A stretch of DNA of 64,000 nucleotides from Vigna angularis (taxonomy: Eukaryota > Streptophyta > Magnoliopsida > Fabales > Fabaceae): the NCBI RefSeq assembly GCF_016808095.1, contig NC_068975.1, positions 25,241,501-25,305,500 of the forward strand. Reading direction: 5' to 3'. The position numbers and the translations under genes were made by a program. Below, piece by piece: positions 46,960 through 58,879 of the stretch. Below the pieces are notes generated by a model, which saw only the letters and a list, made by a program, of their open reading frames with translations, was not told the origin of the DNA and ran no database searches. Numbering within the stretch: the first letter of the stretch is position 1; each line of letters starts with the position of its first letter.

Positions 46960-49900
46960 TTAGTTTACTTCCGATGCTGTAATCATGCCCAGCATACTTC
47001 TAATCTTCAAAAACTGCTCCAGCTTGAGTGGTTTAGTCATTATATCAGCTATTTGATTTTGAGTGCTACAATGACTTAACTTGATTTTCCCTTCCTTAAC
47101 CAGATCTCTCAAGACATGAAATCTAACATCAATATGTTTGCTTCTGCCATGCAATACTGGATTTTCTGACAACTTAATCGCTGAATTGCTATCACACATA
47201 ATCAAGCTATGTTTTTGTCGTTTGAAACCTATGGTCTCCAAAATTCTCATGATCCATATGCATTGACATGCACATGATATTGCAGCTATGTATTCAGACT
47301 CTGTAGTAGACAGTGTCACTATTGGTAGTTTTTTGGATGACCATGAAACTGCACATGTTCCTAACGAAAAAACAAATCCAGATGTACTCTTTCTATCATC
47401 TACATCACCTGCATAGTCACTATCTGTATAGGCCATCAAAGTTATATCTTCTCCTTTCTTGTAAAGTATTCCCAATTCTGTAGTCCCTTTTATATACCTT
47501 AGAATCCGTTTCACAGCCTGCCAATGAATCTCTGAAGGATTCTCCATGAATCTACTAATGAGGCTAACCACATACATCAGGTTAGGTCGGGTTGTCGTTA
47601 GATACATGAGGCTTCCAACTGCTTTCTTGTAGAGTGTGGCATCTGCTTTAGGCCCTGCATCATTTTTGGATAATTTCATACCTGAAACTATTGGGTTCTT
47701 CACTGCATTGCATTCCATCATGTTAAACCGAGCCAAAACTTCCTGTGCATATTTCCTTTGACATATAAAAATGCTATATGAATTCTGCAAAACTTCAATT
47801 CTCAAAAAATACCTCATCTTCCCCAAATCAGTCATGTCAAAGGTTGACATCATAGACTCTTTAAATTCATCACACATGCCTTTATCATTGTTGGTATAAA
47901 TCAGATCATCCACATATAGACTTACAATAAGAATTTTACCTTCCTTTGCTGATTATTATTTTCTTTTTGATTGGATCAAAAAGTCTGTATGCTTTGGATT
48001 CATCACTGACTCCAAACAGAACACACAATCTGCTCTTGTTATCAAGCTTAACTCTTTGTTGATATGGTGTGTGGACATGAGCAAGACAACCAAACACACG
48101 AAAGTAGCCAACAGATGGTTTTATTCCACTCCATGCTTCCTCTAGAGTCATATCTTGTACTGTAGATGTAGGACATCTATTCAGAATGTGTGCACACCAT
48201 TTTGTTGCTTCTGGCCAAAAGATTTTTGGAACTTGTTTTCCAATCAGCATAGTGCGAACCATATTCATGATGGTTCTATTTTTCCTTTCAGCAACCCCAT
48301 TCTGTTGGGGAGTATAAGCAGCTGTTAGTTGCCTTTTTATCCCTTGATTTCTGCAAAATTCCTCAAATTCTTTTGAGCAGAATTCTCCTCCTCTATCAGT
48401 TCTTAAGCAAATAATGCTTTCTCCAACTTCTTTTTCAACTAGAACCTTGAAGTTTTTGAACAAAGAAAACGTTTCAGATTTCTCACTCAGAAAATATAGC
48501 CAAATCTTCCTTGTAAGGTCATCAATAAAGCTTAAAAAATATCTCTTATTGCTGCTGGAAGTTGGTTTGATTGGCCCACACAAATCTGCATGAACAAGCT
48601 GCAGTTTCCTAGATGCTCGCCATTCTCCTTTCTTAGACATAGTGAGTCTGTGTTGTTTTCCTTCCAAACATTGTGTGCAAATTTCTTGAGGGGCTGTGAT
48701 AGGAGGCAAACCTGTTACCATTTGCTTAGAAGCAAGATTACTCAAACCATCATAGCTTAAATGCCCGAGCCTGTTGTGCCAGAGTTGAGAATTTTTTTCT
48801 GCATTAATCTGAAAACACGTATCTGCTCCCATGGTTGCTGCTAATACAAACATCCTACTAGAATTCATTGGAATTTCCCATAGTATTCCTTTATCAGGAT
48901 GTGTAATTGTGCAAGTATTGCTTACAATTTTGATGCTCAGCCCCTTTTCCTGAAGTTGTCCTATGCTTAGCAAATTGTTTTTCAGTTCAGGAACGTAAAA
49001 TACATGCGTAATAACATGCATCAATCCATTTACCTCCATTCGAATGCTCCCTTTCCCCATCACATTTATGTGAGTATTATTTCCCAGCTTGACTTTGCCT
49101 CTAAAGTTCTCATCTAATTCTAGAACCATTCCTTGTTGCCACTCATGTGGTTGCTGCATCCTGAATCCAAGAACCAATCAATTTTCCTTCCTTCTTTGCT
49201 GCTCACGAGAGCCATAAGTAAAGTCTCTTCCTCATGTTCTTCCATCTCTGCATAATTTGCTTTCTTCTCCTACATTGGACATTCATACTAAAAATGTCCA
49301 AGTTTATGACATTTAAAACATTCAACTTCATTTTTGTTAAATGTTTGTCTCCCTCTTCCTCTACCTCGGAAGGCTCCCCTTGTTCTCCCTCTTCCTCTGC
49401 CTCTTCCATATTTCTCCTCAAATACAGTTTGCATAACTTGCTCTTCTTCCACTGAACATGTCATTCGCTACTCATGCACCAATAAACTACTTTGCAATTC
49501 ATCTATAGTCATACTGTTCATGTTGTTGGATTCCTCAATTGAACATACTACATAATTGAATTTAGTAGTCATAGACCGCAAGATTTTTGCAGTAATGACA
49601 CTCTCTTCTATTCTTTCTCCTGTTGCTTTCATGCTTTTGGCAATCTTTAAGGTTCGGCCAAAATATGAATTCACCGATTCTCCCTCCTTCATTTGCAATA
49701 TCTCAAATTCCTTACGTAAAGCCTGCAACTGTGCTCGTTTCACCCTTGTGGATCCTTGAAATTTCTGCTTCATGGAGTCCCATATATTTTTGGACGTTTC
49801 ATCGTTTAGGATTGTGTCCAAAATCTCTCTATCTATTGCTTGATAGAGATAATTCTTTATCTTCAAATCTTTAAGCTGTTGTTCTTCCAGTTTTTTGAGT

Positions 49901-50067
49901 TCTGCATTTGTTGCTTTTGTTTTGTCTTAAACATCATCAATTCCATGCTCCACCAAGCTCCAATACTCCTTAGAACGTAAGAAGTTTTCCATTAACTTCG
50001 CCCAATGGTCATAATGACCATCAAATTTTGGAATAGCAGTCTGGACATATTTTCCGTTTTCTGTCAT
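46960..50067 (-). pseudogene. gag-pol: Copia gag-pol, broken and partly deleted
   Basis: Read 50067 to 46960 on the minus strand. Gag starts MTENGKYVQTAIPKFDGHYD. It has in-frame stops at about 49928 (DDV-stop) and 49470, a zinc knuckle CFKCHKLGHFQYEC, and another stop right after it. The protease motif WFLDSGCSNHMSG is followed by a frame break (about 49150). Integrase is long and open (49130-47940): HNRLGHL, the HHCC Cys pair CTQCLEGKQHR, and the DDE-type HADLCGP, TDRGGEFCS and QNGVAERKN. At about 47945 the integrase end (KKKIIISK) jumps to KILIVSLYVDDLIYT, so the N-terminal part of reverse transcriptase is gone. The YVDD motif and a near-complete RNase H (STTESEYIA) remain. Canonical elements keep one frame of about 1300 codons. 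Confidence 0.9.
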
Positions 50068-50204
50068 CTCGAAGTGCACTCTCAAGTTTTCCCAAAAACT
50101 CACAGTGTATCACTCTTCCCAATCCAATCCAGAAAACAAAACTCTCTAGTGTTTCTCTCTCTTACTCACGTGTGACTTTTCTTGGTTCAAGCCCCTGTGA
50201 AGGA

Positions 50205-50216
50205 GCTCTGATACCA
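50205..50216 (-). other. Primer-binding site of the copia element
   Basis: The minus strand reads TGGTATCAGAGC three bases inside the 5' LTR, complementary to initiator Met-tRNA. Confidence 0.92.
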
Positions 50217-50219
50217 AAT

Positions 50220-50500
50220 TGTGAACACAATAAAGGTAGGAAACGTTTTCTGAATGTAATCTTTTGATGATGTTATTAAAGTATTTGATTAAAATCGTTT
50301 TATAATAATAAAAGAAAGTAACTGCACTTTCCCACTCTCCTAAATGAGTGGGATATTTCCTAACAGATCTCTCGTTCCTAAAAATCAGCTCCTCAATCCC
50401 CTAATAATAGGTCAGCATAAGACCTTTTATTTAACTGCATAAAATAAAGGACTTTAATCTTTATTTAAACTAAATAAAACAACATGAAATAAACCTGACA
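50220..50500 (-). repeat. 5' LTR of the copia element
   Basis: 281 bp, with intact TG and CA ends. Confidence 0.94.
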
Positions 50501-50505
50501 GTTAG

Positions 50506-51238
50506 GAGAAGATGGATTTAGAAAATAATTGTGTTCACATTAAGGAATTTGCAATGAATGATTCTCGCTGATGTGCGTGATGACGTGTTTTTTTCATCCA
50601 CAGGAATGTAACGAGATTTGGGGGTGATTATGGTGAAAAATCATTTCTACCCCTGTGAAAAAGCACAAAACACATGAAGCACAATTACTCCTCTGCCCAA
50701 CTTTACAACAAACATAAGTATTTTAGATGATATGAAGGGAATTGTTTTGTCTCTATTGACAAAATATTTTATATAATGTTTCTTTTAACCTCACAATTGT
50801 TTTATTTTTACATTATACATAGTTAAAAAGTAACTTTCCATTAGCAAATGTTATTTCACTTTATTGATTAGTAAATAAAAAACATTTTCTTAAATAATCA
50901 AATTACAATTAAAATATAGATATAATCTATAAAAATTAATTTTTATTTTTTTATAAACATTTTTACAATTAAATATAACATTTACAATTATCGTTTTATA
51001 TTACTTTTATAATTAGGGATATTTTGGTAATCTTTAATTTTTAATAATTAAACAAATTTTTTTTATCTGTCAATCAAATCCTACACTAATTCTCACAAAC
51101 TTTATTTTCAAATCCAGTCTCAATTGCCTACAAATCCATTTAAACAAACAACTAACAACTTTACTCTCAAATCTCCTCAAATCCACTTAATCATTTTTCC
51201 CCATATTATCTCCCACAAATCTACACATATGAACAAAA
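50506..51238. other. AT-rich intergenic region
   Basis: No gene seen. Confidence 0.5.
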
Positions 51239-54200
51239 TGTGACATCCCAAAAATACAGTCATAACTATAAATTCAGAAAAATCACATTTAATAATAATC
51301 TCAAACAGTTTTCCACTAAAAATTAAAAATCGAACGAACGCTCAAGGACGAACGTCCTTGAGTACAAATCCAACATTTAAGGACGAGTGCGCACAACCGC
51401 ACGTCCATACAAGATTTTACAAATTAAATCCGAACGTACAAGAAACTTGACCGAACGGTTTACACAGAACAATTACCGAACGGTCGAATTAACTTAAACG
51501 AAAAACAAGAGATGGTCGAGCGACCACTCACGCCAACAACTAATAGCCGAGCGTCTCACTGCTTGGTCTTCACTTCAACTTCTATCAGGTTCTCTTCGTT
51601 CAACGCCTCTTCTAAACGCTCGTCTCCCTCTGCTCACATCCACACGGATGATCATTGCAATGACAAGACGGACGTACATGACGAGACAACACAAGGAAAA
51701 CGCAGGGTAAGCTTATGTAATTTAACTCATGCATCAACATATAAATTCCAGCAAACAGTCATTTCACACATACATATCAACGTACGCATTCATCACACAT
51801 CAATGTATTTTAAAGCACGTACGAAATAAAACTCAACACCACTGACTGTCCGGACTGTATGAATTCCCGTGTAGCTACGACGATCGCGCACCCGGGTGGT
51901 GTGGTAACTGGCATTCTCATCAGCTGCCACCCGAGGTTAGTCCGTTCCGTCCAAATTATAGTTATGTGACGAGGACCTCCTGCCGTTCCCACGCATGACA
52001 TACCCCCCTTTATGTGAGGACGAGTACTCACGGAACATCAGGATCGGATCGTTCGCTATGTCTGGCCACGGTCACACTTTACAAATTCTCAAAATCATAA
52101 GAGTCGCTCCTCCCCGGAACGCTCGTTCATCATTCATACTTTCATTTCGTCTCGTATATTGTTCATCATTCACTATTCATCACATTCATACTTTCATTTC
52201 ATCTCATATATTGTTCATCATTCACTATTCATCATACATAATCATTTTCATCATTCATAAGAAAACCACCAAGACCGAACGTTCTGTCCCAAAAGACCGA
52301 GGACGAACGCTGTAAGTGAGAACCAAAGACGCTCGTTCGTATTAGAGTATGAACGGCAGAGAAACAGTTACGTTCAGGAATGACCGAGTAAGGTACTGTT
52401 CATTGGACGAACGTTATTTAACTTGAGAATCAGTTTAAGGGACTGACGCTCGTGAATATTCCAGGAATAATTCAAGTGTAGAGACCCTAGGCCGAATACA
52501 TCAAACGCGAACGTTTCAAGACTTCAAGGGAACGTTTATAAGACTTCTCAATCTGGAATCCACTTCCAGTCAATGACCGAACGTAGCAATCCTGAAGATG
52601 GACGTACGCTATTTTGCGGGAAAATAGTACGAGCGCTCAAAATAATACCGAGCGTCATTTAGGACGAACGCTCAGTATAAGACCGATCCTTATTTTGAGC
52701 GAGCGCTCGGTATATGACCGAGCCTCATTTATAGCGAACGCTCGGTATAAGACCGAGCGTCAAGCAGAGCGTACGTTCAGTGTAAGACCGAATATCATTT
52801 GAGCGAGCGTTCATAATAAGGCCGAACGCTACTCTTGACGAATATTAGGTTGGAGACCGAACGTCAATAAGTACGAACGTTAGGTTTGAGACCGAACGTT
52901 GAGCCGTACGAACGCTCGGTATAAGACCGAGCCCCATTTAACTCATAACAGTAGATTTGGTAAATATATTCAGAGACTGTCAAAGTAGTATTTACGAACG
53001 GGAAACATACTATTTCATATATATATATATACAAAAAGGAAATTTATCAAAGACTACTGGATATAACAATGTTTGGCCGAACGCTCAAGACTAAGAATTT
53101 GACACGAGGACGCTCGTCCTCAACAGGGGATCTATCCAAATGAAAGACTCCCATTTCCGTTATTTTCATCAAGAAAACCGAACGTTCTGAGACCGTTCAG
53201 CAACGAACGTATGTGATCATAGGGAGAGTTCTATATTCAAGTTTCATTTACATTCCAGTTCATCTCTCATTATGCAAATCTCATCATTTCATGCATTCAT
53301 ATCAACATCAACTTTTACATTTCATACAGACCATCTCATGTAAATTCATATATCTCATTTCACCAAAATAACGAACGTTCATGCCTCTAAATCACATCCA
53401 AATCATCATATATTATTCTCATACAGTAAAATAACGAACGTTCATGTCATTCAATTTCATCAAACATCATCCATTATACTCATACGAACGTTCACACAGC
53501 ATACATCAATCCAATTAAATTAAATAAGCTTCCCTTACCTGGAAATGACTGAACGTCCACAAACGCACAAAGACACGACCCCTCAAACACTGGTTCTCCT
53601 ACTGCCAACGCTCGTCACTCCAACAGTCCAGCTTCGCCAACCGAACGTCTTCTCTGGAAGCTCTGGATGTCGTGCATCCTTCCACGCTGCCGGAACCCAG
53701 AATTGGAGAAGATGAAACAGTGGTTTCTAGAGAGAGAGTGTAGAGAATGAAGAGAGAAGGAGGAGAGAATGCAGAGAGGGAGAGTGAGGAGTCTTCATAA
53801 ATGAAACAGAGTGGTGCGTGCGGAGGGAGTGGAGTATTTCTGAATCCCACTCCAAATTGGACGCACGTTCTCAGCCTGGCAGCCACTCTGCAATCGCACT
53901 ACACCAGCCCATCCCGGACACACGTTACACTCTGGCAGGCGAACGTTCTGCACTTCTGATTCTCTGACAGTCCATACCGTGCGATCGTCCATTCAGAGCC
54001 GGACACGTGTAATCCATTCTCGCGAACGCACGTTCACCCTGACTGCCCATACCGGACGTCCAATCCCAGACAGACACGTGTATCCCACTACCAATTTCTA
54101 CTACCGGTTCTGACTCAGCTTAGCGTGCGGCAGCTGGCGTCTATCAGAGAGGCGTCAGACGCTGCAGTCTCCATGTGCACCGCTGAGGTGGCTCGTCCTC

Positions 54201-54251
54201 CTGCTACCACGTGGATTCCACTACGTACGCTATTTTCTGAGGCCTGAAACA
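51239..54251 (-). mobile_element. Solo LTR of the large Ty3/gypsy family, copy C
   Basis: About 3.0 kb on the minus strand, from TGTTTCAGGCCTCAG (54251) to GGGATGTCACA (51239). All family boxes are present in reverse: CACACGGATGATCATTGCAA (51640), AGCTGCCACCCGAGGTTAG (51922), GAGGACCTCCTGCCGTTCC (51970), CTCACGGAACATCAGGATC (52028), the hairpin array, TAAGCTTCCCTTACC (53526) and the CT-rich leader (53720-53780). It has about 200 bp more before the leader than copies B and D. No PBS follows its 3' end, so it is solo. A target duplication was not identified, and the 54251 end is less sure. Confidence 0.8.
52629..52939 (-). repeat. Hairpin-forming tandem repeats in solo LTR copy C
   Basis: About nine units of roughly 30-36 bp, for example GAACGCTCGGTATAAGACCG followed by AGCGT, the reverse complement of the unit in copies B and D. 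It is the largest array of the four. Confidence 0.88.
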
Positions 54252-56292
54252 AAGCATATGAACAAAGCCTAAGACGTGAAACACGCTTGCATGGGAATCC
54301 AAGAATCCAAGGTTTATTTTAACTTAATCATATCGGTGGTCCTACCTTATAATATCTACTGAAAACAACGACCACAGTTACATTCTATCGTTTTTGTTCA
54401 AAGTGTAATCACCATAGGTATATCTTCATTATTTAATAATTTTTTTATTAATTATTTTAGTTTATAAATTATGAATATCATACGTCACTTTTCGCACTTT
54501 GTAAAAATGGAAAACTTCGGTTCAAAATTTAAAACTCTACTATGATTATTTTCTTTCCTTTCCATTTCTTAATTATTTAGGTTGAAAATAAGTTTAAGAA
54601 TCATTTTAAAGTAGTCTAACGGACTTGACAGTAAAATTTGCACTTCACTTAAATATTATAATTTGATTATACTTTAAACTTTAAATCTAATTTAATTTCA
54701 TCAAATCGATATATAAAATAAAATTTGTATTCTATTTATATATTATAATTTGACATTTTTGGAACTTTCAACACTTACCCTGTTGATTTTATCATCAAGG
54801 GATGAACACATTCAACATGGAACATGGTTGGTGAAGTTGAAGTTGGAATGCTGTGTTTCAAGGCCTGTCATGTAATATATAGCAGAAAATCAAGAACTTT
54901 TTACGAGATGTAAGGGTGTCTCACATAGCTGCTAACTGAAAACTTATAAGTTAATGAAAATTAATAATTCAAAAGCTGCAAATTTAAAAGTAGTGTGTCG
55001 TGTGATTAAATTGAAAGTGTTGATAATTACTAATAAATATATAATTTACTAATAAATATTGTGCATCATTGTTGTGCTCCATCACTGGACTATTTTGGTT
55101 CCACTGTTAAAGTTATGTTTAATCATTTAGGAAGTCTTTTATTTTTTTAAACAAAATATCAATTTCGTCCTTTAATTTTTTGATTTTCAATTAAATCTAA
55201 ACTTTTTAAAAACTGTAATAATTAGGCTCTAACCGTTAAATTGGACCAAACAGCATTAGGCTGTATTTGACGTGATACGCTGAATTGACATGGATAATTA
55301 TATTTATTAAAATACAAAGAAAAGAAAATTACAAATGATTTCAAAACATTGGACGGAACACACGTGCTACCCAAACTTCATAAAGTGTCTTCGCCAAATC
55401 TGTTTGTCTCGGACCTGGGGCTGTGTAATGGATGGACCGACTCGACTCGATCAACCATATACAAAGTTAACTCTAGAAAAAATCACAATGGTAAACTGAA
55501 CTGTGTTTGGTGCAAGGATCTCATTTTTTTTATTAACAAACATGCTCAACGATATGGGTCTATTCTAATTAAAAGATCACTTAAAAATTTATAAATATAA
55601 AAAAAATAATTATATTTTTAAATATTTAAAACTTAATTATAATAATTGATTGATAATTAAAAACTAAATTGAGTATCAGAATACTTTCTAGCAGGCACTC
55701 ACTACTCTGATTTGGACTCTACTAAAAAAAACTGGATGAGACATAAAGAAAAGATAAAAAAAACTGGATGAGACATAAAGAAAAGATAAAAAAAACTGGA
55801 TGAGACATAAAGAAAAGATAAAAAAAACTGGATGAGACATAAAGAAAAGATAAAAAAAACTGGATGAGACATAAAGAAAAGATAAAAAAACTGGATGAGA
55901 CATAAAGAAAAGAAAAACGAAACTAAGAGGGGTGACCGAACAAAATTGTGAAGGTGTGGTTCTCTACTCTACATACTAAAATAATAATTATTATTATTAT
56001 ATTACTAAAATATAACTCTAAGGCTCAGTTTGGATGTCACGAATTAGTATAAACATTTTAAGAAATATATCCTCGTATAATAAAAAAAAACAAAATTATT
56101 TGTCAGTTTTTCAATTTTTTATATAATTTAATTATTCCTTGTTATATTATTGTATTACTATAAAAAGATTCCCAATTACGTGTAACATGAAAAAACGTTT
56201 TAGGAGATATAGTTTCCACGACGTGTGAACGCGGGTATTTCACACGTTAGGAAGAAAAGAAAAAAACGGAGACGAAAGCAAACCGCTATCTC
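54252..56292. other. Intergenic, AT-rich, with a 32-bp array
   Basis: A frame at 55349-55594 shows no known domain. The tandem array at 55731-55915 is listed separately. Confidence 0.5.
55731..55915. repeat. 32-bp tandem repeat, six copies
   Basis: Unit ACTGGATGAGACATAAAGAA followed by AAGATAAAAAAA. Starts are at 55731, 55763, 55795, 55827, 55859 and 55890. Copies are almost identical, so the expansion is recent. Confidence 0.96.
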
Positions 56293-56300
56293 TATATAAT
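56293..56300 (+). promoter_or_regulatory. Candidate TATA box of epoxide hydrolase 3
   Basis: TATATAAT lies about 65 bp upstream of the ATG, a normal distance for a short leader. Confidence 0.5.
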
Positions 56301-56362
56301 GTGGTGTATCGGATCCACTAACACTTAAAACAAAAGAGCGTTTGATTAGCTTTCGTACTAAG

Positions 56363-57538
56363 ATGGAAGGCGTAGAACACAGAACGGTGGAAGTGAATGG
56401 CATAAAAATGCATGTAGCAGAGAAAGGAGAGGGTCCTGTGGTGTTATTCCTCCATGGCTTCCCCGAGCTCTGGTACTCCTGGCGCCACCAGATTCTCTCT
56501 CTCAGCTCCCGAGGCTACCGCGCTGTTGCACCGGATTTACGTGGCTACGGTGATACAGAGGCACCAGATTCAATCAGCAGCTACACCGGCTTTCAGATAG
56601 TGGGTGATCTGATTGCGCTTATAGACCTTCTGGGTGTCGACCAAGTCTTCCTTGTGGCTCATGACTGGGGTGCCATCATAGGTTGGTATCTCTGCATGTT
56701 TCGCCCCGACAGAGTCAAGGCCTATGTCTGCCTCAGTGTTCCTCTTCTTCACAGAGACCCCAACATCAGAACCGTCGATGCCATGCGTGCTATGTACGGA
56801 GACGACTACTACGTCTGCAGATTTCAGGTATATACTCATTCTTGTTTTTCCCAACACTGTTTTTCATTTTACTTTTATGCTCTTTTTCTTTTATGTGAAG
56901 TGAAAGGAGAATTCAGTGGAGTAATGTTAGATCTGACGGTAATTATTGTATTGAAAACTTGTGACAGAAACCAGGCGAAATGGAAGCTCAGATGGCTGAA
57001 GTTGGGACTGAGTATGTGTTGAAAAACATTCTGACAAGTCGAAAACCTGGTCCTCCGATCCTTCCCAAGGGAGAGTATGGAACCGGGTTCTATCCGGATA
57101 TGCCGAATTCCTTACCCTCTTGGTTCACGGACGATGATCTTGCCTATTACGTATCCAAATTTGAGAAAACAGGCTTCACAGGACCCTTGAACTATTACAG
57201 AAATTTGAACTTGTAATTAATCTCTGCTTTCCTTTTCGCTGAAAATTTATCAGAAAGACATGTATTTAATTAACTGTGTTGTTGCTTACAGAAATTGGGA
57301 GCTGACAGCACCATGGAGTGGAGGTAAAATCCAAGTGCCGGTAAGGTTCATCACAGGAGAGTTGGATTTGGTGTACACCTCTCTGAACATGAAGGAGTAT
57401 ATCCACGGTGGAGGTTTCAAACAAGATGTGCCAAATTTAGAAGAAGTGATTGTGCAGAAAGATGTAGCTCACTTCAATAATCTAGAAGCAGCTGAGGAAA
57501 TCAATAATCACATTTATGATTTTATCAAGAAGTTTTGA
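56363..57538 (+). CDS. Soluble epoxide hydrolase, copy 3
   Basis: Exons 56363-56827, 56968-57212 and 57292-57538 give 318 aa with intron phases 0 and 2 like its paralogs. Motifs seen are HGFPELWYSWR, PDLRGYGDTEAP, nucleophile Asp101 in AHDWGA, DDYYVCRF, NYYRN, and VAHFNNLEA around the catalytic His, where copies 1 and 2 have HFNNQEA. The acid motif is TGELD rather than TGDLD; the catalytic Asp is the last residue and is kept. The first 100 bp are identical to copy 1 while the end of exon 1 and exons 2-3 follow copy 2, so it looks like a mosaic. An in-frame ATG at 56342 would add seven residues; 56363 is chosen because it matches the other copies. Confidence 0.94.
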
Positions 57539-57965
57539 TCACCGAACGAATGGAATACTGATATATCGAACACAGTCGAAAGGTGGTGTAGGTGGCGAAG
57601 AATCTGAATTGTTACCGATGGGTTTATCTTATCTTTTTATGGATAACATCGTCATTTTATCAACCGTGTGCTTTCAAACTCCTGGAAAATAAGTTTTCAA
57701 TCTTTTCGTCTAATAATAAATACATTTTCAAACTCGTCACCTGATTACATAAGTTTTCAATCGAGTCCATTAAGTTAATATAATCTTCCCTAAAAATGAC
57801 ATCACGTGTCATATGATGATTTAGTTTGTAATTTATTCTCATCAATAAATTTATCTGAAAAATAGTTTTGGAATGCATTTTTTTCTTCACGTAATGTTGC
57901 AGAAATTCGAGTGAGAAAAAAAAGTAATGCATTTACTATTTTTAGTTTCTATAAACTATTAATAG
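57539..57965. other. 3' flank of epoxide hydrolase 3
   Basis: The likely 3' UTR is followed by AT-rich DNA without a gene. Confidence 0.5.
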
Positions 57966-58260
57966 TGGATATCATGATGGTCGTGGATATCATGATGGTC
58001 TCGTGGATATCATGATGGTCGTGGATATACTTGTGATATCATGATGTTCATAGATATTATGATATGTGGATATCATATGATGTCGGTAGATATCATATGA
58101 TACTCGTAAATATTATGATGTTTGTGGATATCATGATACTTAGGTACTATAATATCTCTTTCTAAAAAGATTGTACATAGACATTATATTATTCCATACT
58201 TATGAATATTATGATACCAATAAATAGTATAACACGATATTATGATATTCGTGAATATTA
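57966..58260. repeat. Degenerate GATATCATGAT-rich tandem repeats
   Basis: The left part repeats CGTGGATATCATGATGGT about every 18-20 bp, three to four times almost perfectly. To the right, units decay (GATATCATATGATG, GATATTATGATA) and continue to about 58260. The core GATATC is palindromic. Confidence 0.85.
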
Positions 58261-58879
58261 TAATATCAATTATTTATGTGAACATTCTATAGATATGTGT
58301 GATCCATAAAAAATAATAATAATTCAATTTATATTTTTTAAATTAAATTAAAATAAATTTATATTTTATTAGATTAAATTAATTAAAATTAAATTTTATC
58401 TTTTATTTAATTTATATTATATAATATTATATTTTTTATAATTTTATTTTAAAATATATATAAAATATATATTTTTTTATTTTTTTGCAACTATTTTTTT
58501 TGTTTTAAAATATTTGTAAGTATTTTTGAAGCTGATATTCAAACATATGATAAGCGAATTGCGAATCATATTTTTATTTTATAGATTGAATTGCGAATAT
58601 ACATTATCTGATCCGATTCGTTATCATATTTAATAACGAAGAATAAGATGTATTTATTTGTTGGTTAACCTCCTTAATTAATTAACTCTAAATGTTAATA
58701 TAATTTTAACACAATAATAAAAGTTTTAAGTGATAAGGTGTCAAAATTTTAATTTTTAATTCAATATTCGTGAAAAATGTATTATTTGTTTAATTAATGT
58801 TGTAGATGAGAATTTATTATGAATCTCATAATTATATATTGTCATTTCTACTTATTATATTTGTATGTTTATTGCTTTT
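58261..58879. other. AT-rich intergenic DNA with one arm-like copy of the 18-kb inverted repeat
   Basis: About 58320-58560 resembles the right arm of the inverted repeat at 18.4-18.65 kb (TTTATATTTTATTAGATTAA, then AATTAAAATTAAA). No gene seen. Confidence 0.45.

Larger units (their letters stand above)
46648..50500 (-). mobile_element. Ty1/copia retrotransposon, internally deleted
   Basis: 3853 bp on the minus strand. The two 281-bp LTRs (50220-50500 as 5', 46648-46928 as 3') differ at four sites (1.4%). The primer-binding site is at 50205-50216. The polypurine tract TAAGGGAGGGA (minus strand) is next to the 3' LTR. The flanks CTTAG (46643-46647) and GTTAG (50501-50505) look like a target duplication with one change. 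Gag, zinc knuckle, protease, integrase, the end of reverse transcriptase and RNase H are recognisable in that order, but stops and a large deletion make it inactive. Confidence 0.93.

Noticed and set aside
55688..55903. Repetitive minus-strand frame rich in Phe, Leu and Ser
   Set aside because: It is a by-product of the 32-bp tandem array read in changing frames, with no start context or homology.
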